36,728 bases of DNA from Candidatus Nanopelagicaceae bacterium (GTDB lineage: Bacteria; Actinomycetota; Actinomycetes; Nanopelagicales; Nanopelagicaceae). The notes under the pieces are model-generated. The model was not told where the DNA came from and ran no database searches. It worked only from the letters and a program-made list of their open reading frames with translations. Within the stretch, counting starts at the first letter, position 1. Each line of letters begins with the position of its first letter. The stretch lies in NCBI GenBank assembly GCA_947461995.1, contig CANHNH010000008.1, forward strand, positions 1 through 36,728. The letters run 5' to 3'. Shown piece after piece: positions 19,070 through 27,288 of the stretch. The translations under genes were made by a program, and so were the position numbers.

Positions 19070-19801
19070 ATGAATCCTGAGCGCGGTGCTTTAGCACTGG
19101 TTGGCTCAGGAGAGTACTTAGTACAGATGCAGGAAATCGAATCTGATCTTTTGCAACGTGGTATCGCTCAAGGTAAATCCAATACCTACATACAAATTCC
19201 TACGGGTGCGGGTCAAGAAAGTGATGACCGCATCGAGTTTTGGAGAGAACGTGGAGCCGTGCAGGCCAAACGATTAGATGCGGAAGTTTGTTTTCTGTCA
19301 ATTCTGACAAGAGAAGATGCCTTTAACGAGAAGTATATTTCTCAACTTACTAACGCTGGCCTGATTTATTTTTCAGGTGGCGACCCTGGTTACATCACAG
19401 AAGTTTTTAACCAGACTCCACTCTGGGAAAAAATCAAAAATGAATTTAACTCCGGAACCTCCTTGGCAGGTTGTTCAGCAGGTGCAATGGCATTTGGATC
19501 AAAAATTGTGGGAATCAGAAAGTCGCACATTCAAAGCGGCCTTGGCTTAATTCCTAATATTGAAGTAATTCCGCACTATGACAAATTTCTTGGATGGGTA
19601 CCAGATCGAATTGCATCTATCGCGCTCCGAAGTGATGAAGGTTCTTATTTACTTGGCATTGATGAAGACACTGCACTTGTACTCACTGATAAATGGCGAG
19701 TACAAGGCCGTGCAAAAGTTCACGTGCTAAAGGGATTAGGAAATTCACCTCAAACGTTTACAAGTGGTAACGAGATTGAATTACTTCAGTCGTTCACCTG
19801 A
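19070..19801 (+). CDS. Peptidase S51-like (class I glutamine amidotransferase-fold) hydrolase
   Basis: 243 residues. The S51 family includes dipeptidase E, which cuts Asp-Xaa dipeptides, and cyanophycinase. Visible features: LVGSGEYL at the start, IYFSGGDPGYI (the ligand loop), the nucleophile elbow GCSAGAMAFG with Ser136 preceded by Cys135, and a candidate catalytic His in VIPHYDKFLG. The usual E. coli PepE substrate residues are not clear to me, so Asp-dipeptidase versus another hydrolase is left open. It is placed 5 nt after icd, suggesting cotranscription with TCA genes. Its last 21 nt overlap the convergent MsiK gene. Confidence 0.8.
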   Translation: MNPERGALALVGSGEYLVQMQEIESDLLQRGIAQGKSNTYIQIPTGAGQESDDRIEFWRERGAVQAKRLDAEVCFLSILTREDAFNEKYISQLTNAGLIYFSGGDPGYITEVFNQTPLWEKIKNEFNSGTSLAGCSAGAMAFGSKIVGIRKSHIQSGLGLIPNIEVIPHYDKFLGWVPDRIASIALRSDEGSYLLGIDEDTALVLTDKWRVQGRAKVHVLKGLGNSPQTFTSGNEIELLQSFT

Positions 19802-20863
19802 TACTGCATCAAAGAGATGAATCGCTGACGCCTGCGCGCTTACGGTGATTGTGTCCCCAGGTTTTGGCGGATTTTTTGGATCCCAGCGAACAATAATTTG
19901 TGCGTGTTCTTCAACTGCCTGTGCAAAAGTAATACTTGAATCTACAGGTTGACCATAAACGTATGCATCAGAACCTAGTTCTTCGACTACTTCAACTTTT
20001 ACTGAAAATCCGTCAGGGCCTGCCATTAATCCTTCAGGTCGAATTCCAACTATGACTGAAGAACCAGCCGATGCCGGTACATCAATTGATAGTTTTCCAA
20101 GAGTCGCTTTACCTGCGCTGACAGATGTCTTCAGTAAATTCATTGCTGGTGAACCAATGAATCCCGCTACAAATGCGTTGGCTGGTTTGTCATACAAATT
20201 TCGAGGTGTATCAACTTGTTGAAGATTTCCATCCTTAAGCACAGCAACACGATCACCCATTGTCATCGCTTCGACTTGATCATGAGTGACGTAGACAGTC
20301 GTAATACCTAAGCGACGTTGAAGCGCAGCAATCTGGGTGCGCGTTGCTACACGCAATTTCGCATCTAAGTTTGAAAGTGGTTCGTCCATCAAAAAGACTT
20401 GTGGTTCGCGAACAATTGCGCGTCCCATTGCAACTCGTTGACGTTGTCCACCAGATAGTGCCTTTGGTTTGCGATCCAGGAAAGCCTCGAGATCTAGTAA
20501 CTTCGCTGCTTCTAATACTCTTCGATCACGTTCTTCTTTTGCAATTCCAGAAATCTTAAGTGCGAAGCCCATATTTTCAGCAACACTCATATGTGGATAT
20601 AAAGCATATGATTGAAAGACCATTGCGATATCGCGATCCTTCGGTGCTACATGTGTGACATCTTTGTCACCAATTAATATGCGACCGCTATCAACTTCTT
20701 CCAATCCTGCAAGCATCCGAAGTGATGTTGACTTACCGCATCCTGAAGGTCCGACGAGAACTAAAAATTCTCCGTCTTTAACTTCTAGATTTAACTTATT
20801 AACTGCTGGGATTGTCGAACCTGGATAAATACGTGAAGCATTTTCAAATACAACTGTAGCCAT
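19781..20863 (-). CDS. msiK: Orphan sugar-ABC ATPase, MsiK/UgpC type
   Basis: 360 residues. The nucleotide-binding domain has Walker A GPSGCGKST, Q-loop VFQSYALYPHMSV, signature LSGGQRQRVAMGRA, Walker B VFLMDEPLSNLD and switch His in YVTHDQVEAM. The C-terminal MalK-type regulatory (TOBE/OB) domain runs from about residue 235 (GFIGSPAMNLL; VIVGIRPEGL). This is the CUT1 carbohydrate-importer ATPase class. No permease or binding protein gene adjoins it, so it most likely serves several sugar importers encoded elsewhere, as MsiK does in Streptomyces. AAGGAG (20878-20873 on its strand) precedes the ATG by 9 nt. A structured leader lies upstream. Confidence 0.92.
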   Translation of the reverse strand: MATVVFENASRIYPGSTIPAVNKLNLEVKDGEFLVLVGPSGCGKSTSLRMLAGLEEVDSGRILIGDKDVTHVAPKDRDIAMVFQSYALYPHMSVAENMGFALKISGIAKEERDRRVLEAAKLLDLEAFLDRKPKALSGGQRQRVAMGRAIVREPQVFLMDEPLSNLDAKLRVATRTQIAALQRRLGITTVYVTHDQVEAMTMGDRVAVLKDGNLQQVDTPRNLYDKPANAFVAGFIGSPAMNLLKTSVSAGKATLGKLSIDVPASAGSSVIVGIRPEGLMAGPDGFSVKVEVVEELGSDAYVYGQPVDSSITFAQAVEEHAQIIVRWDPKNPPKPGDTITVSAQASAIHLFDAVSGERLK

Positions 20864-20938
20864 GAGAAATTTCTCCTTCTCCGGGCAGGTACGTGCCCGA
20901 CGGTCCGAGGATGAAGGTGATGAGCCCGGTTGGGCTCA
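20864..20938 (-). ncRNA. Structured 5' leader, candidate msiK RNA motif
   Basis: In the msiK mRNA direction there are two compact hairpins: GAGCCC-AACC-GGGCTC (20937-20922, plus one flanking pair) and CGGGCA-CGTACC-TGCCCG (20899-20882). The second is only 3 nt upstream of the Shine-Dalgarno. The last 12 nt before the ATG form a perfect palindrome, GAGAAATTTCTC (20875-20864), overlapping the ribosome-binding site. A cis-regulatory 'msiK RNA motif' upstream of actinobacterial msiK genes has been described. The location and hairpin layout fit, but I cannot check its consensus here. Function is inference: control of translation start. Confidence 0.5.
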
Positions 20939-20995
20939 ACGCTCTTAAGTTTAACGGGTTTGGACAAAGCGCACTCCTGTACAGTTGTAACCCTT

Positions 20996-22291
20996 ATGGA
21001 GCCTCACTCGTTCGGCGGATTAATCGGCGCTGTAGCTACTGTTGCGGCTCTTATTCTTTTAGCCGCGCTATTCGTGGCTGCCGAAATTGCTCTAATCTCA
21101 CTTCGCGAAAGCCAGATTCGCCAATTAGCGAGTAAAGGCAAACGCGGCAAACGTGTGGCTTTGCTGGCAGAAAATCCCAATCGATTCCTTGCCGCAGCTC
21201 AAGTAGGTGTAACGGTCTGTGGATTTTTATCTGCAGCACTTGGTGCAGAAAAACTTGGCGAATATGTAATTCCTTGGCTTGAAGAGATGGGATTAAATCC
21301 CAATTGGAGCACAACTATTTCACTCATTGGAGTGACTCTAGTGATTGCATATTTCTCTTTGGTTTTTGGAGAATTAGTTCCAAAACGATTGGCGTTATTT
21401 CGTACCGAACAAATATCACTTGCATCAGCGCCAATTATCGATGCAATCGCAACTCTATTTCGACCAATTATTTGGCTTCTGTCGCACTCAACGGACCTAG
21501 TTGTTCGTATTTTTGGTGTTGACCCGAAAGAACAACGCAGTGCCATGTCTGAAGAAGAACTTCTTGATTTAGTTGCAGGTCACGCTGCGCTCACAGATGA
21601 AGAACGAGACATTGTTGAAGAAGTATTTAATGCATCAGAGCGACAAATCCACGAATTAATGGTGCCACGCACCGAAGTTGATTTCATGGACGCCTCTTTA
21701 ACTATTTCAAAAGCAATATTGCTCGCAGTTGATAAAGCACACTCACGTTATCCCGTTGTTCGGGGCTCAACCGATGAAGTAATCGGTTTCATTCACGTTC
21801 GTGATTTACTTGATACATCTTTGGTTTCAACTGGTGGCAAAGTTCAAGAATTAGTACGTAACATCATGTTTTTGCCAGGCACCAAAGGCGTGCTACCTGC
21901 ACTTTCAGAAATGCGAAATCAAAGACAACACTTAGCCATCGTTCTTGATGAGTACGGTGGTACAGACGGAATTATTACAATGGAGGATCTCGTCGAATGT
22001 CTTATCGGTGACATTCGAGATGAGTACGACACAGATAAAATGGAAGTGCAACTGGAATCTCACACAGGAGATTTTGAAGTTGATGGTTTGGTCTCTATTG
22101 AAGATCTTTGCGAACAAACAGGACTTGAAATTCCTGAGGGACCATATGAAACAGCGAGTGGATTTGTTATGCACGTGCTGGGTCGAATTCCAGTGCAGAA
22201 TGACGTTGTAAGCATTAATGGATTGCGAATTACGGTTCTAACGCTGGAAGGTAAGCGAGCAGGTCAGCTATTGATCTCTCGAAACGCCTAG
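20996..22291 (+). CDS. CNNM/CorC-HlyC family membrane protein with CBS pair
   Basis: 431 residues. An N-terminal DUF21/CNNM domain of three to four membrane helices (about residues 8-140, e.g. [20 protein letters not shown]) is followed by a tandem CBS pair (about 190-330: [60 protein letters not shown]). A C-terminal CorC/HlyC transporter-associated domain follows ([14 protein letters not shown] ... [16 protein letters not shown]). Such proteins are linked to magnesium or cobalt efflux or homeostasis; 'hemolysin' in old names is misleading. ATG 20996 is used; a TTG further upstream would add 22 residues and lies in the msiK leader. Confidence 0.92.
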   Translation: MEPHSFGGLIGAVATVAALILLAALFVAAEIALISLRESQIRQLASKGKRGKRVALLAENPNRFLAAAQVGVTVCGFLSAALGAEKLGEYVIPWLEEMGLNPNWSTTISLIGVTLVIAYFSLVFGELVPKRLALFRTEQISLASAPIIDAIATLFRPIIWLLSHSTDLVVRIFGVDPKEQRSAMSEEELLDLVAGHAALTDEERDIVEEVFNASERQIHELMVPRTEVDFMDASLTISKAILLAVDKAHSRYPVVRGSTDEVIGFIHVRDLLDTSLVSTGGKVQELVRNIMFLPGTKGVLPALSEMRNQRQHLAIVLDEYGGTDGIITMEDLVECLIGDIRDEYDTDKMEVQLESHTGDFEVDGLVSIEDLCEQTGLEIPEGPYETASGFVMHVLGRIPVQNDVVSINGLRITVLTLEGKRAGQLLISRNA

Positions 22292-22311
22292 TCCGTGCGA
22301 GAATTAACTCC

Positions 22312-23310
22312 ATGAGCACAAAAAGAGTTTTGTCTGGCATACAGCCAACGAGTGACTCCTTTCATCTCGGTAATTATCTTGGCGCAGTTAAACAGTGGGT
22401 TGAGTTACAAGATGGTCATGATGCCTTTTATTGCATTGTTGACTTGCATGCTTTGACTGTGGAAACTGAACCAGCACTAATGCGCAAGAGAACCTTGGTC
22501 TCAGCTGCCCAATTATTGGCACTTGGAATTTCACCAGAAAAATCCACTTTATTTGTGCAGTCGCATGTTCCAGAACATAACCAATTAGCGTGGGTTATGG
22601 AGTGCATCACTGGGTTTGGCGAAGCAAGCCGAATGACTCAATTTAAAGACCGTACCGCCAAAGGCGGATCTGATTCTACGAAAGTTGGAGTTTTCACGTA
22701 CCCCATGTTGATGGCAGCAGATATTTTGCTTTATCAAGCAGATCTAGTACCAGTTGGTGAAGATCAACGTCAGCACATCGAACTGACAAGGGATTTAGCC
22801 GAACGATTCAACTCGCGCTATGGAGCAACATTTAATATTCCAGCGGGTTTTATTCTTAAACAAGGTGCCAAGATTTATGATTTACAAAATCCAACTGCCA
22901 AGATGAGTAAGTCATCTGATTCTGTTGCTGGGCTTATTGAGATTCTAGATAACCCAGACGTAAACGCCAAGAAGATAAAATCTGCCGTCACCGACGCTGG
23001 ACGCGAAATAAAATTCGATGAAAAAGAAAAGCCTGGTGTAAGTAATTTGCTCAGCATTCACAGCGCGCTTTCTGGTCAGTCAATTTCTGATCTAGAGAAT
23101 CATTTCTCAGGAAAGGGTTATGGAGATCTCAAGGGCGAAGTAGCTGATGTAGTTGTTGAATATCTCAATCCAATTCGTGCAAAAACTCTAGATCTACTCT
23201 CTGATGAAGCACATCTATTAAAAATGCTTGCCGCTGGCGCTGCAAAAGCCCACGAAGTTGCATCCACAACCCTTTCCAAGGCGTACTCCAACTTAGGTTT
23301 GGTGCGCTAA
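22312..23310 (+). CDS. trpS: Tryptophanyl-tRNA synthetase
   Basis: Class I aminoacyl-tRNA synthetase charging tRNA-Trp; 332 residues, normal bacterial size. It begins [23 protein letters not shown], where HLGN is the HIGH-type ATP motif. It has the expected [20 protein letters not shown] and the KMSKS loop in AKMSKSSDS. No unusual insertion. It starts 20 nt after the CNNM gene, probably cotranscribed, as in several actinobacteria. Confidence 0.97.
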   Translation: MSTKRVLSGIQPTSDSFHLGNYLGAVKQWVELQDGHDAFYCIVDLHALTVETEPALMRKRTLVSAAQLLALGISPEKSTLFVQSHVPEHNQLAWVMECITGFGEASRMTQFKDRTAKGGSDSTKVGVFTYPMLMAADILLYQADLVPVGEDQRQHIELTRDLAERFNSRYGATFNIPAGFILKQGAKIYDLQNPTAKMSKSSDSVAGLIEILDNPDVNAKKIKSAVTDAGREIKFDEKEKPGVSNLLSIHSALSGQSISDLENHFSGKGYGDLKGEVADVVVEYLNPIRAKTLDLLSDEAHLLKMLAAGAAKAHEVASTTLSKAYSNLGLVR

Positions 23311-23492
23311 ACACTTTCAGAGTTTCGACTTCAGGTTGAGAGTTTAAGAAAATAATCGCGTTTTCTTCTACGGCGCCACTTAAATAACTCTGATTTTTTT
23401 GGGTTTCCACGCTGAAAAATACTAGGCTCACCTCTAACGACAACCCTTAAATATATGTATCTGCATGTATTTAAAAACCCCTTGGAGGAAAA
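23311..23492 (+). promoter_or_regulatory. Promoter region of the nucleoside-import operon
   Basis: 182 nt without a gene. TTGGGT (23399-23404), an 18-nt spacer and TAGGCT (23423-23428) make a good actinobacterial promoter, placing the start near 23435 and a leader of about 58 nt. The leader ends in TTGGAGGAAAA, a strong ribosome-binding site for the TTG at 23493. I see no clear trpS terminator, operator palindrome or purine-riboswitch fold. Confidence 0.6.
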
Positions 23493-24548
23493 TTGAAGAA
23501 GTCAATTCGCATTGCGGCACTCGTCGCAGCTGCAACACTCGCTGCTGGTGCATTAGTTGCCCCAACAGCAAATGCAGCAATCAAAGTCAAAGCAGCAATT
23601 GCTTATGACATCGGCGGACGTGGCGACAAGTCATTTAATGACTCAGCTGCAGCTGGTCTCGACATGGCTAAGAAAAAGTTTGGTGTAACTGTTAAAGAAG
23701 TAACAGTTACACAAGGTACAGATTCAGAGCGCGAAGACAAGCTACGTCTTCTTGCAAAAGCTGGTTACACACCAATCGTTGCAGTTGGATACCTATATGC
23801 GGGTCCACTCAAGAAGGTTGCAGCAGAATTTCCAAAGACTCAGTTCGCAATCATTGATGATGAATCAGTGGCGCTACCAAATGTTTCTTCCCTTGTATTT
23901 ACTGAAGAGCAAGGCTCATACCTCGTCGGTGTTGCAGCTGCGCTTCAATCAGTAACAGGTGACATTGGCTATATCGGCGGCGTACGCACTCCATTACTTC
24001 AGAAGTTTGAGGCTGGATTCCGTGCTGGTGTTAAAGCTACAGATAAGAACGCAACTGTTGATGTTAAGTACATTTCAGAGCCACCTGATTACAGTGGTTT
24101 CAATGACCCAGCAAAGGCAAAGATTATTGCTAACGGCATGATCGATAAGGGCGTCGATGTTATTTACACAGCTGCTGGTGGTTCAGGTGCGGGTACTTTC
24201 GCCGCTGCAGCTGATGCCGGTAAGTACGGTAACAAAATCTGGACAATCGGTGTTGACTCTGATCAGTACTTAACAGGATCAGCAGCAGATAAGAAGAACA
24301 TGCTGACATCAATGCTTAAGCGCGTTGACAACGCAGTCTTTGACGTAATTGCTGCAGCAAGTGCTGGCAAGAAGGTTACAGATGCACTTGGCGGTGGAGT
24401 AGTTGGTCGCCGTTACAGCCTAAAGACCGGTGGAATCGCCGTTTCATATTCAGGTGGGTACATCAATCAGTACAAGTCAAAGATTGATGCTGCTGCAAAA
24501 GCAATCATTGCTGGAAAAATTAAGGTTCCAACAAAACCAGCTAAGTAA
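23493..24548 (+). CDS. BMP/PnrA-type nucleoside-binding protein of an ABC importer
   Basis: 351 residues, periplasmic-binding-protein fold of the BMP family (PnrA, BmpA, MED1), whose members bind purine and other nucleosides. Start TTG 23493 is set by the GGAGG 7-11 nt upstream. Residues 1-28 form a Sec signal peptide ending ANA|A; no lipobox Cys is present, nor any Cys in the protein, which is unusual for a Gram-positive binding protein. Family motifs: RGDKSFNDSAAAGLD, GTDSEREDKL, IDDESVALPNVSSLVFTEEQGSYLVG, GGVRTPLLQKFEAGFRAG and DVIYTAAGGSGAGTF. IGVDSDQY is the late ligand-contact motif. First gene of the nucleoside operon; likely made in excess over the membrane parts because of the hairpin after it. 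Confidence 0.92.
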   Translation: MKKSIRIAALVAAATLAAGALVAPTANAAIKVKAAIAYDIGGRGDKSFNDSAAAGLDMAKKKFGVTVKEVTVTQGTDSEREDKLRLLAKAGYTPIVAVGYLYAGPLKKVAAEFPKTQFAIIDDESVALPNVSSLVFTEEQGSYLVGVAAALQSVTGDIGYIGGVRTPLLQKFEAGFRAGVKATDKNATVDVKYISEPPDYSGFNDPAKAKIIANGMIDKGVDVIYTAAGGSGAGTFAAAADAGKYGNKIWTIGVDSDQYLTGSAADKKNMLTSMLKRVDNAVFDVIAAASAGKKVTDALGGGVVGRRYSLKTGGIAVSYSGGYINQYKSKIDAAAKAIIAGKIKVPTKPAK

Positions 24549-24593
24549 GCCAAAGCACAGCAGTAAATCTGTAAAAACTTAATATAAGTAGTG

Positions 24594-24648
24594 GCGCTCG
24601 GTCCGAAAGTGGAGTTAGATTCACTTGTAGGACCGGGCGCTTCTCTTT
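24594..24648 (+). terminator. Intercistronic stem-loop (attenuator or mRNA stabiliser)
   Basis: An 11-bp stem (GCGCTCGGTCC 24594-24604 with GGACCGGGCGC 24630-24640, one G-U pair) continues through a small internal loop to a second 5-bp stem (AAGTG/CACTT) and a 10-nt loop. TTCTCTTT follows. It sits between the binding-protein gene and the ATPase. The weak U tract suggests partial termination or a 3' stabiliser, giving more binding protein than membrane components. No known RNA family recognised. Confidence 0.55.
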
Positions 24649-24682
24649 AGTCCGGTTGAATTAAGAACAGGAGTCTTTTGTA

Positions 24683-26188
24683 GTGGCGATAGCAGTAGAG
24701 CTTCGACATATAAGTAAAGGATTCCCGGGCGTCATCGCAAATAAAGACGTCTCAATCACAGTTGAATCAGGTTCAGTACACGCACTCATCGGTGAAAATG
24801 GCGCAGGTAAATCTACTGTCATGAAGATTTTGTACGGAATGCAACGCCCAGATAGCGGCGAAATTTTAGTCAATGGAAAAACAGTTCATTTTAAGAAACC
24901 AGCTGATTCTATTAAGTCTGGAATCGGAATGGTCCATCAGCACTTTATGCTGGCCGATAACTTCACCGTTCTAGAAAATATCGTCTTAGGTTACGAACCA
25001 TCACGTGGTGGAGTTATCGATTTTAATGATGCGCGTACAAAGATCAACCAGATGGCTGCTGCTTATGGGCTTACAGTTGATCCTGATGCACTTGTGGCAG
25101 ATCTCGGCGTTGGTCAACGTCAAAGAGTTGAAATTCTAAAAGTTTTATATCGCGGAGCCAAAATTTTAATTTTTGACGAACCAACGGCTGTATTGGTACC
25201 CCAGGAGGTTGACGAACTCTTTCAGGCGCTTCAGGGCTTACGCAAAGAAGGCTTAACTGTTATTTTTATTACCCACAAACTCGATGAAGTTTTACGTGTT
25301 GCAGATGATGTAACTGTGATTCGAGCAGGATCAACAGTTGCCGAAGTTAAGGCCTCAGATGCAACAGCCAAAAAGTTGGCAGAATTAATGGTTGGAAGCG
25401 AATTGCCTTCACCAGAAATTCATGGCAGTGCCAAGAGAAGTGAAGTAACGCTCTCACTGAAGAACTTAACAGTTCCAGCTGAATCTGGTGCCCGAAATCT
25501 TGTAACAGATGTGAGTTTTACTCTACATGCGGGCGAAGTTCTTGGAATTGCAGGCGTTGAAGGAAATGGTCAGAGCGAGTTAATTGAAGCAGTACTTGGA
25601 TTACGTGATTACACGGGCACGGTCGTTTTCAAAGGTGAACCATTAGATACTGAATCAGTTTCTGATCGGCGAGATATGGGAATTGGATTTATTCCAGAGG
25701 ATCGTCAGCGCCAAGCATTATTAATGGCTTCTCCATTATGGGAAAATAGAATTTTGGGACACCAACGTGGCAAACCGGTAATGAATGGCGTTCTGATTGA
25801 TCGCAAAGCGACAATGTCTGACACGGTTCGAATAATGCAAGAATTTGATGTGCGCGCCCCAGGTCCAGATACTTTGGCGCTTGCTCTCTCAGGTGGAAAC
25901 CAGCAAAAATTTATTGTCGGTCGTGAAATGAGTGGATCACCTTCCTTACTATTAGCATCACACCCAACTCGAGGCGTAGATGTTGGCGCGCAAGCTGCAA
26001 TTTGGAATGAATTGCGAACTGCTCGTGAAAATGGAATGGCAATTGTTCTGATTAGTGCAGATTTAGAAGAACTCATTGGTTTATCAGATCGTTTAATTGT
26101 GATGCTGCGAGGATCAATTACTGCTGAATTAGATCCGGCAAAAACCTCACCAGAAGCACTTGGTTCTGCAATGACAGGTGCAGCGTGA
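24683..26188 (+). CDS. Nucleoside ABC importer, double-NBD ATPase
   Basis: 501 residues, two nucleotide-binding domains fused as in RbsA/NupA/YufO. NBD1: Walker A GENGAGKST, Q-loop VHQHFMLADNFT, signature LGVGQRQRVEILK, Walker B ILIFDEPTAVLVPQE, His in FITHKLDEV. NBD2 begins about residue 255: a degenerate Walker A GVEGNGQSE lacking the Lys, PEDRQRQALL, LSGGNQQKFIVGRE and ASHPTRGVDVGAQ. Degeneration in NBD2 is normal for this family. Starts GTG 24683 with CAGGAG 9 nt upstream. Pairs with the two permeases directly downstream (1-nt overlap). Confidence 0.94.
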   Translation: MAIAVELRHISKGFPGVIANKDVSITVESGSVHALIGENGAGKSTVMKILYGMQRPDSGEILVNGKTVHFKKPADSIKSGIGMVHQHFMLADNFTVLENIVLGYEPSRGGVIDFNDARTKINQMAAAYGLTVDPDALVADLGVGQRQRVEILKVLYRGAKILIFDEPTAVLVPQEVDELFQALQGLRKEGLTVIFITHKLDEVLRVADDVTVIRAGSTVAEVKASDATAKKLAELMVGSELPSPEIHGSAKRSEVTLSLKNLTVPAESGARNLVTDVSFTLHAGEVLGIAGVEGNGQSELIEAVLGLRDYTGTVVFKGEPLDTESVSDRRDMGIGFIPEDRQRQALLMASPLWENRILGHQRGKPVMNGVLIDRKATMSDTVRIMQEFDVRAPGPDTLALALSGGNQQKFIVGREMSGSPSLLLASHPTRGVDVGAQAAIWNELRTARENGMAIVLISADLEELIGLSDRLIVMLRGSITAELDPAKTSPEALGSAMTGAA

Positions 26189-27288
26189 TGAGATTTAAGC
26201 CAGGAAAAATTGTTCTTTCAATTGCCGCCCCAGTTTTTGCTGCTCTCTTTAGTTTGGCTGTTTCGAGTGCATCACTGCTGGCAACAAATAAATCACCTCG
26301 AGATGCGTTTGCAGCCATGTGGGAGTTTGGTTCTGAGGCAGGATCTTTAATGGAAACCGTAAATCTTGCCACCTCGTATTACATCGCCGCAATTGCAATT
26401 GCACTCACGTTTAGAGCTGGATTGTTTAATATCGGCGTAGAAGGTCAACTTCGCTTAGGCGCGCTCTTCGCTGCTTATTTTGGTGCGATGATCGTTTTGC
26501 CACCGGTACTTCATATTCTCGCAATATTCATAATCGCAATGCTTGTCGGTGGTTTATGGGCGGCGATTGCTGCTTATATGAAGGTCAAACGTGGTGTGAG
26601 TGAAGTTATTTCAACAATTATGCTTAACAGTATTGCTGGTGGATTATCTGCTTACCTTCTGTCAAAACACTTCATGGTTAAAGTTGAAGGTAGTAATGAC
26701 TTAGCAACTAAACCACTTCCTGCAAGTGGCCAATTTCCAGATTTGATGCCCGTTTTAAAGAAACTAGGTGTTGAAGAACAACCTGGTGGTGGGGTTTACG
26801 GAATGTTGATTATTTCCGTAATTTTAGGAATAGCATTTTGGTTTGTTATTAATCGCACTAGATTTGGTTTCGAATTGCGTTCAAGCGGAATGAATCCAAT
26901 TGCGGCTCGCGTCAGTGGTGTTAATTCAAAAAAGATGACGTTTGTTGCTCTCGTTGCAAGTGGTGCAATAGCAGGTCTAGCAGGTTTGCCAACTTTGCTC
27001 GGCGATACTCATAGCTACACATTAGGTTTTAGAGGTGGAGTTGGCTTTACTGCAATTGCGATTGCATTGCTCGGTCGCAATTCTGCACTAGGTATGGCAA
27101 TTAGTTCTTTGTTATTTGGTTTTCTTGAAGTATCTTCTCGAATTCTAGAACTCATTGATATTGCCCCAGAAACTTATGTGATTATGCAAGGCTCTATTTT
27201 ACTCAGCGCTGTTATTGCCTATGAAGTTGTGCGCAGATACCAACTGACACTTCAAAGCACTGCACTCGCGAAGACGGGTGAAAAGTAA
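26188..27288 (+). CDS. Nucleoside ABC importer permease 1
   Basis: 366 residues with about nine to ten hydrophobic segments, BPD_transp_2 (RbsC/NupB-YufP-like) fold. Characteristic stretches: LTFRAGLFNIGVEGQLRLGA, KVKRGVSEVISTIMLN, ELRSSGMNPIAARVSG (the coupling loop for the ATPase) and FTAIAIALLGRNSALGMA. The ATG at 26188 overlaps the ATPase stop (TGATG); a GTG one codon earlier is the alternative. It forms the membrane channel together with permease 2. Confidence 0.92.
   Translation: MRFKPGKIVLSIAAPVFAALFSLAVSSASLLATNKSPRDAFAAMWEFGSEAGSLMETVNLATSYYIAAIAIALTFRAGLFNIGVEGQLRLGALFAAYFGAMIVLPPVLHILAIFIIAMLVGGLWAAIAAYMKVKRGVSEVISTIMLNSIAGGLSAYLLSKHFMVKVEGSNDLATKPLPASGQFPDLMPVLKKLGVEEQPGGGVYGMLIISVILGIAFWFVINRTRFGFELRSSGMNPIAARVSGVNSKKMTFVALVASGAIAGLAGLPTLLGDTHSYTLGFRGGVGFTAIAIALLGRNSALGMAISSLLFGFLEVSSRILELIDIAPETYVIMQGSILLSAVIAYEVVRRYQLTLQSTALAKTGEK

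Noticed and set aside
20930-20995. TTG start that would lengthen the CNNM/HlyC protein by 22 residues
   Set aside because: The added residues are not hydrophobic family sequence and the DNA there forms the msiK leader hairpin; ATG 20996 begins just before the first membrane helix.
25550-25575. Degenerate Walker A in the second half of the nucleoside ATPase as a damaged gene
   Set aside because: GVEGNGQSE without Lys is normal in the RbsA/NupA family; NBD1 is fully intact.
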